From Pontederia crassipes (lineage: Eukaryota; Streptophyta; Magnoliopsida; Commelinales; Pontederiaceae): a DNA stretch of 64,000 nucleotides. Numbering within the stretch: the stretch's first letter is position 1; every line of letters begins with the position of its first letter. The notes beneath the pieces are model-generated. The model did not search any database. It saw nothing but the letters and a program-made list of their open reading frames with translations, and had not been told where the DNA came from. The DNA is taken from contig CM060195.1 in NCBI GenBank assembly GCA_030549335.1, positions 5,487,001 to 5,551,000 of the forward strand, written 5' to 3'. Position numbers and translations under genes: made by a program. Shown here one piece after another: positions 34,807-46,579 of the stretch.

Positions 34807-35942
34807 TGATCATTCCTTATTTTGCTTATAATTATTATAGTTAAATCTAGTAGATTGATATAAAATCTTATTATATTTGAAATACTTTTTACCTATTATT
34901 GGTAGTGGAGTTGAACTAATAAAAAGGGGACTAACTACTTTTTTCAATTTTTGAATTCTTAACAAGGAGAAAGAAAAGGAGGTCGGGAGATGAGGAAAGA
35001 GGGTGGCGGAAAGGAGAGATGAAGGGGGAAGCTGAAGAAAGGAAGGGAAGAAGAAGATTGTGGAGAGGAGAATTATTGATTTTATCCAAGCTTATGTCGA
35101 GCTAAAGGAATTCTGATTTCCTTGTGATGATACTCTTTTGATGCTACAATTCTAGTTCTCTGATGTCGTGCTTTTAACCCCTAGTTTTTATTTACTTGAT
35201 ACACTACAACCTTATTATTTGCATCCAATTTCAATCAGATCGAGAGATCTGTTGTTTTTGTTAAAAACTAGTACCATTCGAGAGAAGGAATTGGTTGTGT
35301 TCACTTGCAGTGTTTCCAGTAATATTATGTTGGCAATTTTTAGAGACTGAGAGGTCCATCGTTTTATTTGTTGTTATGCGAGAGTCCATAACAGTGACTA
35401 GAGGTGTTAGATTCGTTCTAATTGCTCGTATTAGTATAGAAGGATTGGTACTTTAAGATTGAAAGATCATCCTTTTCTTTTGGTTAGAACGAGAGATCGA
35501 CTAACCAATCAGTCATAATCTAATATTTAACGGCTACCTCTCTCTTAGCTCAAAGAGAGATCGATGAGTTTAGAGACAGAGTAATTGATTCGCACAGTAA
35601 AATCGAGAGATCATTCGACTCATAAGATGAGAACTAAGATGCAATAGCTTTAACGAGTCCATCACAAGGGAATCTATTCTCTTATATTATGATCCCCTTT
35701 AATTCTTTCTTTGTTTTTCCTATAAATCATTTTTTTGTGTTATCTGATTTCTTCTCAATTCTTTTATGACAACTTTCGAGATATAAGTAGATTGATAACT
35801 GATCTAAACCAACGGGGGTATGACACTTAGGGTTTCTACTCGACCTGTGCACTTGCAGTTGTGTGAACTCTAGAGTAAAATTTAAACACGACTAGAATTA
35901 CTTTTAGTGCGAGAAATTTATATCCACATAAAGTTCATGTCA
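34807..35942 (+). mobile_element. Athila-like 3' LTR
   Basis: TGATCATTCC to TTCATGTCA, about 1136 bp, right after the polypurine tract. It matches the inverted solo LTR at 33632-34671. The sequence contains several GAGAGATC words. Directly after it, CACTA transposase-derived sequence begins. Confidence 0.8.
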
Positions 35943-36436
35943 GTTCGACGTTTCTTAAGAAATTTCATCATTTCGACGAACTCTAGTTCTAGCACACTTG
36001 ACATGAGATTCGAGTAATATGAACAAAAATAGAAAATCTCTTGAATCATGTATGCCTCACAAATGGAGCCTTCTACACGTGCTTTATTTTTTTACAGTTC
36101 TTTTAATTATGTTGAGATATCTCTCAAACTTGTACATCCACTTGTATTCAACTCTAGAGTAAAATTTAAACACGACTAGAATTACTTTTAGTGCGAGAAA
36201 TTTATATCCACATAAAGTTCATGTCAGTTCGACGTTTCTTAAGGAATTTCATCATTTCGACGAACTCTAATTCTAGCGCACTTGACATGAGATTCGAGTA
36301 ATATGAACAAAAATAGAAAATCTCTTGAATCATGTATGCCTCACGAATGGAGCCTTCTACACGTGCTTTATTTTTTTACAGTTCTTTTAATTATGTTGAG
36401 ATATCTCTCAAACTTGTACATCCACTTGTATTCAAC
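35877..36436 (+). repeat. 274-bp tandem duplication across LTR-CACTA junction
   Basis: Two units start with ACTCTAGAGTAAAATTTAAA at 35877 and 36151. They are almost identical (one difference is ACAAATGG versus ACGAATGG). Each unit carries the last 66 bases of the Athila-like LTR and about 200 bases of CACTA transposase-derived sequence. Confidence 0.93.
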
Positions 36437-38254
36437 TGGTCCACCTACTTTTGCTTCATACGACAAACAGATCGGTAGACGTTCCATGGAATAAAAAAAA
36501 TATGTGGAAATATCCTTTCTAGCTTGCATAAAAAGATTGGAATATTAAGTTCCAATTGTACATATTTTCCATGGTGAGTGTTGTCGAACATAAATCCCTA
36601 AAAAAATGACTTAGCTCAGTAAGCAGCTTTCATATGTTTTCCGGCAGATTGTGAAAATACAATAGGAAGAAAAACTGCATGAAGACATGGCAGTCATGAC
36701 TTTTCATGACGAACAAACTTAAATTGTTCATATCTATACATCTTGTCAGATTTGAAGCATAACCATCTGGTAGTCTAAGCTCACGAACCCATTGAGACAC
36801 TTGCTTCTTTTCATTTTTCGTGAGTGTGTAGCAAGCTTTGGGTTTAGACAATCGACTGTTGGACAAGGTAATAATGCGTAACTCTGGACTTCAACAATAT
36901 TCCTTCAAATCCAATCTTGCCTTAATATTATTTTTCATCTTCCCTTTCATGTCCATAATAGTGTGAAAGACATTATCAAATACATTTTTCTCAATGTGCA
37001 TGACATCCTAACTATGACGAATCAATTGATCTTTCTAATACAGTAGATCCCAAAAGATACTATGTTTCATCCAATTGTGCGAAACATCAAATCCACTATA
37101 TTTGAGATTTGGATTGTCAGTAACCCTCTTTAAACAACCCACAATGTCAAATAATTCATCTTCCGATAATTTGACGGGAGGCATGTTATGCTCTATTTTT
37201 TTCCCTTCGAAAGGCATTTCTATTACTTTGAAATGGATTATTTTCCACCATAAATTATATATGACAATCAAACCAACAATTTTTACCTCCAAGTTTTAAA
37301 GTTAAAACATTTGAATTATCCATAGAATTTGGACATCCTAACTTACCTGCATTCATCCAACCACTTAACATTCCATACATCGAAAAGCCATTGATTGTCC
37401 AAAATAGGGCAGCTTTTAGGGTGAAATTATGTTTGGTTGTGACATCATAAGCTATGATACCATTCCATAATTCTTTTAGCTCGTCGATCAAAGACTGTAA
37501 ATACACATATATCTTTTGCTTAAGACTGTGCGGACCAGGAATAATGCACATAAAAAACATGAATGGAGCAAACATATATACTAAAATATATGGTATAGCT
37601 ATGACCGGTCAAGAGGAATAAAGAATTGATGTCAGAACGTACGGTGTAAATCCATCTTCACATAACCCAAGTCTTATATTTCTTTCATCATTTGCAAATT
37701 CTAGATGCAAACGATCAAAGTCTTTCTATGCTTTACCATCAGATGGGTGGAGCATGACACCTTCAGTTGTCTTATATCTTGCATGACATTTCATTTGTTA
37801 CGCGAATCCTACAGATGAGTATAATCTTTAAGTCTTGAAATAAGAGGCAAGTAGTGCATTGTCTTTACTGGAACTTCGTTTTCTTGTATTTAATTTATAT
37901 TGTTCAGCACCACAAAATTTACAATCCCTCAAACTTATGTCATCACCATGAAAGAGCATACATCCATTTTGACAACAATCTATTTTAGTGGAGCCAAGAC
38001 CAAGTTTTGAAACTAATCTTTTGGTCCTCTAATAATTCTCAAGAATTCGAGCCCCTGATGGTATGACCTCTGTTAATATCTCGATAAATGCATCAAAGCA
38101 AGCATGTGACATATTATGATCGGCTTTCAAATTTAGCATTCTAACTGCTAGTGATAATTCGAAATGATTTTTGAACCGAGCCATAAGGGTTACCTTGAGA
38201 CATTTAATAACTTGAAAAAATCAGCAGCTTCGGAATGTGGTTACTCGTCCTCGC
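35943..38254 (-). pseudogene. TNP2/DUF4218 transposase of CACTA 2, distal part
   Basis: Reading leftward from 38254: ADFFKLLNVS, STKIDCCQNGCMLFH and RDCKFCGAEQYK, then the TNP2 core blocks in 37575-37035 (YVYLQSLIDELKELWNG, MLSGWMNAGKLGCP, GGKNCWFDCH), then DUF4218 (WVRELRLPDGYASNLTRC, MKSHDCHVFMQ) and at 36150-36000 YKWMYKFERYL. Frames are broken by many stops. Its start is in the separate block 44696-45100 beyond the inserted element. Confidence 0.83.
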
Positions 38255-38265
38255 CACTACAAGAA

Positions 38266-39240
38266 TTTTGTGATTTTTTGACAAATAAATCCATCTCAAA
38301 ACCTTCAAAATCGATCGCAAATATGTCTTTCTGACATATTTTCTGACGGATAATAGTTAGTTGGAAAGATTTACTGACGGTCCTCAAAAGTCCCTTTGGA
38401 AGTTTTCACAGAGGTTGCGACGGTTAATTTGCCTTCGGAATTTTTTACGGGTACAATCCGTCGAACTTTCCGAAGGAAAGTCAACCTTAAAAATTTATCA
38501 ATGGATGAAATCCGTCGCAAATTAAGAAGGAACCGACATCCTTCGAAGCTTCCGACGGATTTTGTCGTCGAAAACTCCTAATCACATTGTCAAAATCGGA
38601 GGAGGGAGGGTTCGCTCTCTACAGGTTTCGACGGGAGAACCTGTTGATAGTTCCAGTGGGAGATATCCCATTACCTTCTATGGGTGTGACCAGTCTAAGC
38701 CTTCGATGGGTAGTACCTGTCGGGGCCTTCAACAGACATCACCGTCGAAGCCTTCGACGAGGAAAACCCATTGCAGGAACCGGCGGGTTCCGAACGTACA
38801 CTTAGTGATGAATAAATCCATTAATTTTTTTAAAAAAAATATTAAAAAAAATAGGCCAATGCTGCCGGATCGGCACCGGCAGCCGATCCAGAGCAAGCTA
38901 TTGGAATCAAGATAGAGAAAGGGGATGGCCGAGGTCGAGAGAGAGAGAGAGGGGGGGATGGGGAGGCGGCCGTACGGCCAAGGATCGCGGTAGCTAGGCG
39001 GCCACGCCGTGAACGGACGTCGAGCACCCCGATGTGACTGTAAACGGATGGAAGGCGCCACAATCCAGCCACCACGGACACAAACGGCAGCCAGGCGCCC
39101 CGATTAAGTAGCCAAGGACGCGATCCGCTATCAAGGCCATGAACGGACTCCAGATGCCCCTGATTCGGCCTGTGCGCCGAATTCGCCGCCTGCCATCGGA
39201 TCCGTCCCCTTTGCATTGGATCCTCCGCCATGCGTCACGG
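38266..39240. repeat. CACTA 3 left subterminal repeats and GC-rich arm
   Basis: 38266-38810 is an array of short words (GACGG, CCGTCG, TTCGACGG, CTTCGA) in both orientations. 38860-39240 is GC-rich (CCGGATCGG, GGATCCGTCC, GAATTCGCCGCCTG), similar to the 43.54-43.80 kb arm, consistent with two arms of one element. Confidence 0.6.
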
Positions 39241-41966
39241 GATCATTCTTGGACACTAGATCACATGCGACGACTAGGAGAATGGGCACCTAACCAAGCC
39301 TATTTTTTGTAGTAATGGGAGATTTATATTCGAGACGATAATGCTGAAAGTCGCTCTTATAGGCATTCGATCATGGACATGACCAGAGTGTTGGACTACT
39401 CGTGATGGGTCCATAACATTAGCACGTTGAGGCAATAATGCTGGCGCTTAAAGTTTGAAGGGGTATCGAGAAGGGTCACTGATGTGAGTTGTCATTCTAC
39501 GCTCAAGGCCAGATATTATAATTAAAGGAAAGATGTACCCGATGGGTAACACCACATACTTGGCCATTTATAAGGATGACCTTACAAGATAATGCCCTAT
39601 TGGTGGATAACTTGATACTCCATAATATTACACAGTGCGGGGCATTTGCATTGTTCCATGATTCGACGTTGAGCGGCTGAGATCTTTAAGTTGAGTGGCA
39701 CTAGTGCCACAAGGCTTCGCCTTCGTGTCATGAGAAAATGCCCCGTGATATTCTCCCCCACCAAAGTCGGGGACGCTCCGACGCCGTTGTCCGGGCTTCT
39801 TTAGGGTCTTCGCCTTTAGTCTTCACTTCGCTTGTCTCGTTCAAATCCACCTTCTTTGCCTTGACTTCTACTTCATCAGCATCACGCAGTGCCAAGAATG
39901 TCCGCATCATTTCAGGACTCGTTAAGGACTCCTCCCTGCTTTGCTTACTGATCCTTCGTCCAATCGGGGGTCATCACTTGTGCAGCGCCAGTGGAGTCCG
40001 CCATCTGTGCGATCTGACTTCATCAAACAACTACTTGTCCATCAAGTCTTTGTTGGGTTCTGCTTTTCTCAACTTGCGCAGTTTCAACTTGTTTGGTTTG
40101 GCTTCTTGGGGTGAAACAACTTTTGAGCAACTTCATGAGTAGCTCGGAGAAAGAGTTGCTTCTGGGTCTTGGCAGAACATTTTGAAGAGTCTCATCACTT
40201 GACCTACATGACTTGACTCAATGCCCCATGTTGCAGATGGCTGCAACATAGGGTCTTCTTTCCGTCGAATGCAAGGTATGGAACCATCTCATCCTTGATT
40301 GTCATTCTGGGATTCCAATGACTAGAAGCATAACAAGTTCTTCGATGCCAACATTTGTGCGTTGTCTGCTTCGGGTGCTTTGGGTTGCTATCGGGAGCGA
40401 CAAGAGTCTTCCCATGGATATTGTGGACTTGACCCAAGAGCTCTATCTTGCATATGACTGCAACGTAGAGTTATCCATCCATCGAAATGTAGAGCACGAT
40501 GCCAACCCATCCTTGGTGCTCATTTGAATCTTCGACGGTCAGACCATTTGCCAAATTGATCGTTGGGTTGAGGCATCAATTTGCATTGGCATATAGCAGG
40601 TTCGTCCCACTTTCGATGGGTGACACTATGTTGCTTGTGAGATGACACTTGATGAGGCAGGCAAGGCTGACAACTCGTCCCCAGGTGTTTGCAAGTAATC
40701 AATGCTTTGCCACATTTGTGAAAGTCATCTTGGCGTGGCAGGCAAGGCTGACAACACGACAAGATACTTGTGAATGATGCTCCGTAGCCGAAAGAATGAT
40801 ATTCCTTAGCCAAAAGGGACCATGGACTTTGATGTTTAATCTTTAGCTAACTTCTTCCGTGGAGTGATTGTGCGCTTCACATTGTATGACTGGACAAGCG
40901 ATGCGACATCACAAAATATCGAGTAGTGCCAGATTGTCATGATAGTGCATGATGGCAGTCCTTGAATGTGACACGGTACTCCGAGTTACACAAAGATTAT
41001 GTAATGCGACCTCTTGGTATTGGTAGCGCAAGGCCATAATGGCGAAGCATGTGGACATTCTTGACACAACACGAGACTTCAATATTCCTGACTGCATATC
41101 TAGGGTGGTTGATCCACTCGAGTGAGCGACGCATGACCGTCCCGAACGTTCCTTGACATGACACAGGTGTATGAGGAGCTTGCTACAGGGCATGATTGGG
41201 CATGCGACAAGAAAGCTACCCAAACATTCCTCATTGGCATCCACGATCAGAGACCATCGTACCAGTGCACCTGAGTGTAGTGGAGTTTTTTAGTGGAAGC
41301 ACTTTTCCTAGGCTAAGTGGTCATTCTTGGACACTATACCTCGTGCGGCGACTAAGCGAACGGGCACCTAGCCAAGCTTGTTTTGAGTGGCAACGGAAGA
41401 TTTATAGTCGAGATGACTATCCCAAGAGTCGCTCTTATATGCATTTGATCACGAACATGACCAGAGTGTTGGCCTTCTCGTCATGGGTCCGTGGCATTAG
41501 CGCGTTGAGACACTAATGCAGCGCTTGGGCGCTTAAAGTCCGAAGGAGCACCAATGTACCACAGGGCACCGAGAAGGGTCACCAATGTGGGTTGCCATCC
41601 CATGCTCAAGGCCAGACACTAGAATTAAAGGAAAGGTTGCTTGTAATATAGATGATTAAACATAACATACATTTGGACCTCGAAAGGCACTAGTGAACTT
41701 CTCCCAATGTACTGTAAGTATAGGAGTCTTATTACAAAATGAAAAATGTAAAAGACATACCCTATGGTTAACGCCACGAACTTGGTCATTCATAAGATAA
41801 CCTTACAAGATAATGCCCTAAGGGCGGATAACTTGATACTCCGCAATATTACACAGTGCAGGGTGATTGCATGTGTTCCATGATTTGGCGTTGAGCGGCC
41901 GAGAGCTTTAAGTTTAGCGACACTGGTGCTTGACGCTTCACGCTTCGTGTCACAAGAAAATGATCC
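39241..41966 (-). mobile_element. Non-autonomous LTR retrotransposon
   Basis: Direct repeats at about 39241-39746 and 41321-41966 share long blocks (TTCTTGGACACTA, GACCAGAGTGTTGG, TTACAAGATAATGCCCTA, TTACACAGTGC). Read on the minus strand, a purine tract (TTTGGTGGGGGAGAATATCA) precedes the LTR that starts near 39746, so the element lies on the minus strand. The 1.57-kb interior has no recognisable gag or pol; open frames are short and unlike any family. The right LTR contains about 120 extra bases. No clear target duplication was found. Confidence 0.65.
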
Positions 41967-42011
41967 GCCCCCCGTGCGTTGGATTCGCCGCCCGTGCGTT
42001 GGATTCGCCCT

Positions 42012-43536
42012 TGATGCATGCATTTTACAACATATAATTAGTCTTGCATTTCAGCTTATTTTGTATAATTAGCTCATAGCATGCATCTATTTTTATGTTT
42101 ATTTCTCTAAATCCTTTGAAGTAGTCATCTACCTCTAGTTGGTGTATTTTGCAAGATTATTGATGAAAAATGGCGAAAGAACAGAATAAAAGAAGAAGCA
42201 CACAAAACAGAGATAATTCTACTTCCGGACAATCAATTCTTGAATTTCACGGGTCGTTACTTTCTCCTCACGAGCCGTGAAAGCTGCTTTAACGCCTAAC
42301 TATTCACTTTCATAGTCTTGCAGAGGCACTCACTATTGCTAAAGAGGATTCTGGCCATTAAATGTGTCTCACAGCCATGAAGACTGAGTTCCACGCACCA
42401 ACATTCCATTTCATGGACAGCGCGAACCGTATTTCACGATTCTGAAATTTATGGGCCATGACAAATGTCTCATGGTCGTTAAATCAGAAAATTCACAGAT
42501 ACACAAGCTTCATAGCTCCTCTCACGATTTGGAAAAGGGAATATTATCACGGACCGTAAAACAATAATAACGGATCTCACAGAAAGGTCATATGCTTAAA
42601 GTGAGCTTCACGGAACATTAGTTGTTTATTACGGGCTGTGAAGTCAATAGTAGTTTGATGTTTCAACTTGAAAAGCCTGATTCACAGCCGTGAAAACCTT
42701 TTCATGCCCCGTGAAGGCATTAGACAACTCCGAGTTCGACTCTGGTTGGGCCATTAACTCAATTACGTGGGGCGTGACAGAGATAAAATTTGACTCATAG
42801 TCTATTTTCGAAAGAATTCTCAATGCACCAGGACTCCAACTCCTACTGTATGTCCCAGGGATCAATTGAAAACTAATTAGACCAGAAATTTTGGAGTTTT
42901 AAAAGGCAAAACTTTCAAATCATTGGGACTCCGAATTCACCTTATTTTACATGAAAAATGTTTCAGTTTATTCCCAATCACATGGAAACCTGAATCCCTA
43001 TAAATAGAGCATTTCTACCATCTGGATAGAGCATGAAGGCCTGCGATTGAAGCCTTCATGCCAAGAACGAAGGAGAACTTCTGAAGGACAAAGGAGAAGA
43101 TTTATGTACGGTAGACTCTGCGACGATTGCGCAATGATTTCATCGTTGTTTCTGAAGAGTACTCTTTGTTCTACAAATTGTTGTGATGAATCATTATGCT
43201 TTAAAGTTTTATCTTTTTAATCACTGTAATCCAGATTATTTAGTTTACTTTTAAGTTTTAGTTTTATTTCTGCAAGAGAATTATTGTTAGGAAAAACTTG
43301 TGAACCTTTCTTTAGGATCGATTATAATTTGTATAGATTTTAAGAACATGATTGTTCTGTAATTTTATTTTTTGCAACTTCTTTTTACCTAAATCTATGT
43401 TGTCTCCAATTAGTCCCAAAAATTAGTTTAGATAATTAAGTTAATTCTTCGTGTGTTCGACACTTTACTTTTACACTTTATTACTTGAGCGACTAGTACA
43501 CTTGCTAACATTTAATTATTATCAATTCTTGCATCA
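42012..43536 (+). mobile_element. Solo LTR (TGATGCA...TGCATCA family)
   Basis: Starts TGATGCATGC and ends CTTGCATCA with a 7-bp terminal inverted repeat; 1525 bp. TATAAATAG at 42999-43007 marks the U3/R border. The 3' part has TTACTTGAGCGACTAGTACA, as in the LTRs at 51.94 kb and (inverted) 8.98 kb. U3 is full of TCACGG/CCGTGA words. It interrupts a GC-rich repeat. The flanking five bases differ, so no target duplication is proven. Confidence 0.75.
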
Positions 43537-43544
43537 CCGCCCGC

Positions 43545-43800
43545 ACACCGCTATGCACCGGATCCGCCGCCTACGGCTGGATCCGATCGCCTGTGGCTAG
43601 ATCCGTCGCCTATGGCTATATCCTGACGCCTGCGCGTCGGATCCGTCGCCTGTGCGCCGGATCCGTCGCCTGTCGCTAGATCCATCGCCTGCGGATTCGG
43701 CCGCCTGTCTGCCGAATCGCCTGTCTGCCGGATGCATCAAATCCGTCACATGCAATCGGATTCGGCCGCCTGTCTGCCGAATCCGCCACATGCAATCTCA
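43545..43800. repeat. GC-rich minisatellite in CACTA 3 arm
   Basis: About ten degenerate units of roughly 20-24 bases on the theme GGATCCGTCGCCTGTGCGCC, then GCCGCCTGTCTGCCGAATC twice. Related units (GGATTCGCCGCCCGTGCGTT) lie at 41968-42010, left of the solo LTR, so the LTR split the array. Confidence 0.7.
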
Positions 43801-44450
43801 ATCCAGCCGCACTGGTTGTTGGAGTTGAGAGAGAGGGAGAGGGAGTGGGGGAGGGCGACGGGGATCACCGAAGTTGTGAGAGGTGATCAGAATCGTGGAA
43901 GTCGCCGCTGCCGTGGAAGAGAGAGGGAGAGGAGGAGAGATAGAGATAGAGAAAGGGGAGAATGAGTGAGGAGAGACATATAGGGAGAGAGGGGGGCGTG
44001 GGAACGAGAAGGGAAAGGGGGAAAAATTAAATATTCCTTGTAATAAGATAATAAAAATTAAATTGACATTTCATAATTATTAAATAGTAACTTAATAGAT
44101 TAAATTTATAACTAATTTTATAAATAATGATGAACTTTTTTATAAGTCACGAATGACACTTTAAAAGTCTACAAAATGAAATATTATAAAAGACACATGT
44201 ATCTTAATGTATATCTTTATAAAATTAAAGTTATATAGTACTAATGTTAATGTATACATATACATCTCTCTCTTCCATTTACATAATTTTATTATAATAT
44301 AATATTATTAATGTTTATAATCATATATATTAATACATATAATTAATATCAATACATATAATATTATTGATGTTTGATAATATTATTATATTAAATGTAA
44401 GTATGTATCATATTATAAAAATTTATAATAAATTATTATTTGATTATGGA
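43801..44450. other. Purine-rich then AT-rich interior of CACTA 3
   Basis: 43830-44020 is dominated by GAGAGGGAGA words; 44030-44450 is AT-rich with repeated ATAATATTATTAATG. No coding potential is seen. Confidence 0.45.
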
Positions 44451-44695
44451 CAGGTAATTACTTCGGAATCACCGAAGGATATGTAATCCGTCTGTAATTC
44501 CGAAGAGAATATTCGTCGGTAATTAAAGTCTATAACAAATGCCGTTAGTATTTTGAAATTACCTTCGAAATTACCGTCCTATCAAGGATATTTTGGCCTT
44601 AGTATTTTGAAAGGTTTTTCTATCTGTCACAAATGCCGTCAAAAAATGCGAAGGATTCGTGTCCGTCGAAAATCGTCCGTCGCAAATTGATAGTG

Positions 44696-45100
44696 CACGC
44701 TCTTGTTCAAATTTGATATCGCCATATTTGGTTGTAGCAGCATCATAAATCAAATTTTGATATTTAGAAATAAAATCATCCTCGATATTAGTAGGATGAA
44801 ATTCTGCAGGATGTGGGTTCAATGACCGTTCTATCTCACCAGGATCACTTCACTACAAATAATTTAGTTTGAAACTCTTTCTATATACATGAAGTTTGAT
44901 GGTCTCCAAAGTTTGCAATTTTGTACTTTGACATTTTAAACAAGGTCACCTAACCGTTCATTCTTGTTGAAATTGTATAGTCTGATGTGTAGTATTGAAC
45001 CCCATCAATGAATTCTTGTGTCAACCATACACGACCAGCATTTGTTCTATTGTACCTCCATCGACAATGCTTCGGAGGAAATCGTATTACTATGTGAAAT
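44696..45100 (-). pseudogene. CACTA 2 transposase, N-terminal part
   Basis: On the minus strand from about 45095: NRTNAGRVWLTQEFIDGVQ and MSKYKIANFGDH (the transposase-associated N-terminal region), stops, then NPHPAEFHPTNIEDDFISKY to GDIKFEQER at 44699, where the inserted CACTA 3 begins. The continuation is at 38254 and leftward. Confidence 0.7.
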
Positions 45101-46568
45101 AAAAAGCGGTCAATGTTAATGCATTACTCTAGCGATGATCTTACATTGAATTAATAATAACAAGTAATTGGCCAAATAATCACAATTTAAATTAACGTCA
45201 AGTAGCAACACAAGTGGAAAAATATGTACTAGTATAAAATTACTAAAAGCAACACCACGAACATATAATATGAACGAGTAATAACAAAGGTAACATATAA
45301 ACTAAAATTATTACTAATTCGAGAACGTCGGAGATGCCCAAGATGGCCGAAACATAAATCCAAGACTATGATGGCCGTGTGCGGTCGAATCTGGCCACAT
45401 ATGACCATCATGGCTGTGAACGGAGTGAAGGCCGTAAATAGCGAGATGGCCGTTCATGGCCGTGGCGGCCATGAACGGCCAGATCTAGCCATCGTGAATG
45501 GCCGGATCGGGCTGTTCATGGCTGTCAGCACCCAGATCGGGCGTTTCAGGGTGGCGAGGGCCCGACCAGGCTCGCAACGGCCGGCGATGGCCGCAGCAAG
45601 CCCGATCAAACTTCCTACGGAGGCGACGGCCGCAACAAGTTGGATCCGGCTTGCAGCGGTGTCACCCGTTAGCGGCCTGACGCGGCCGGAGCTCAACCAC
45701 TGTTGTTGACAGGGGGAGGCCAAAAACAGAACATGGAAAGGTGCAGTCGTATCGTAGAGGGATTTAACGGAGCGCGTTTTGAGGGGTTCTCCAGAGCAGG
45801 AGTGTATCGTCGGAGAGATGCGTGCATCGTTGGAAGGGGGATCGTCAGACCGGGAGCAGGTTCCACAGAGCATGAGCGGCAGCGGCTTGCCCAGAGCGTG
45901 AGTGTGAAGGGAAGAAATGAGGGTGAGCATGAGGGGAAGAAATGAGCATGAGCGTGAGGGATTCGCCAATGTTCACCGGAGTCGATAGATCAGGGGAAGA
46001 GGGAAAGAAATGATCAAGCGAAGAGGGGGTTGGGTTATTTCTTGGAATAATTGCGACGGATTTTCCAACGGTTATACCCGTTGGATATTTAAAAAATATA
46101 CGTTTTCTGAATTCCCACAGCTTGAGCCATAGAAAATCCATCGAGGGAGTTGCCACGACTTAAGTTTCAACGGGTGGCAGACCCATCGGAATAGATAATT
46201 ATTTGAAGTCACACGACTAGAGCCATGACAATTTTTTATGGCTACAAAATCGTCGAAAGTTCCAATGGTCCAAGCCGTCGTAAAGTCCACGTAATAGAAT
46301 TCAAGAGTATTGTACTGAATCATAGTGTAATATATAATATTATATTCTATTTCCCACGACTTGAGCCGTGGGAACTTGTGATGGTGACTTGTTCGTGGGA
46401 ACTTCCAACAGTCGTAGCCGTTGCAACTTGGGACGATTTTGTGCCTCGGAAATTGTGACGGTTCAAGCCATGTGAAACATTTGCATCTCTATTTTCGAGG
46501 GACGACGATACCATCGAAAAATCCTTCAGAAATTGTGAGGGATATGCAACTGTCAGAAAAATGTATTT
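45101..46568. repeat. CACTA 2 5' untranslated and subterminal region
   Basis: 45340-45700 is GC-rich with ATGGCCG/CGGCCAT words. 46030-46568 carries the terminal array (CCAACGGTTATACCCGTTGG, CCCACGACTTGAGCCGTGGG and similar near-palindromes). The same region, more diverged, occurs at 21976-23041 and 58743-59807. 45101-45340 is AT-rich with nothing recognised. Confidence 0.65.
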
Positions 46569-46579
46569 TTCTTGTAGTG

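Larger units (their letters stand above)
38255..44695. mobile_element. CACTA transposon 3 nested in CACTA 2 transposase gene
   Basis: Left end CACTACAAGAA at 38255-38265, preceded by CGC. The right end is degenerate (CAAATTGATAGTG, ending 44695), followed within two bases by CGC, a plausible 3-bp duplication. Subterminal repeats with TCCGTCG, CGAAGG and TTCGGAA words occupy 38266-38800 and 44450-44690. Outside it, the two halves of the CACTA 2 transposase read toward each other in sequence order, which supports the insertion. No transposase of its own was found; the inside is filled by GC-rich DNA, a non-autonomous LTR element and a solo LTR. Confidence 0.72.
35943..46579 (-). mobile_element. 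CACTA transposon 2 with a nested CACTA inside
   Basis: The right (5') terminus TTCTTGTAGTG is at 46569-46579, preceded by a subterminal array. Transposase remnants read on the minus strand at 45100-44696 and 38254-35943; between them lies another CACTA element (38255-44695). The left (3') terminus is missing: coding sequence runs into an Athila-like LTR at 35942. Confidence 0.75.

Noticed and set aside
43545..43800. Regular GC-rich repeats that might be taken for a CRISPR array
   Set aside because: Units are degenerate and contiguous with no spacers of even length, and the setting is a plant transposon.
38255..46579. Pairing CACTACAAGAA at 38255 with TTCTTGTAGTG at 46579 as one element
   Set aside because: The flanking three bases do not match, and split transposase halves show a nested arrangement with a degraded right end at 44695.
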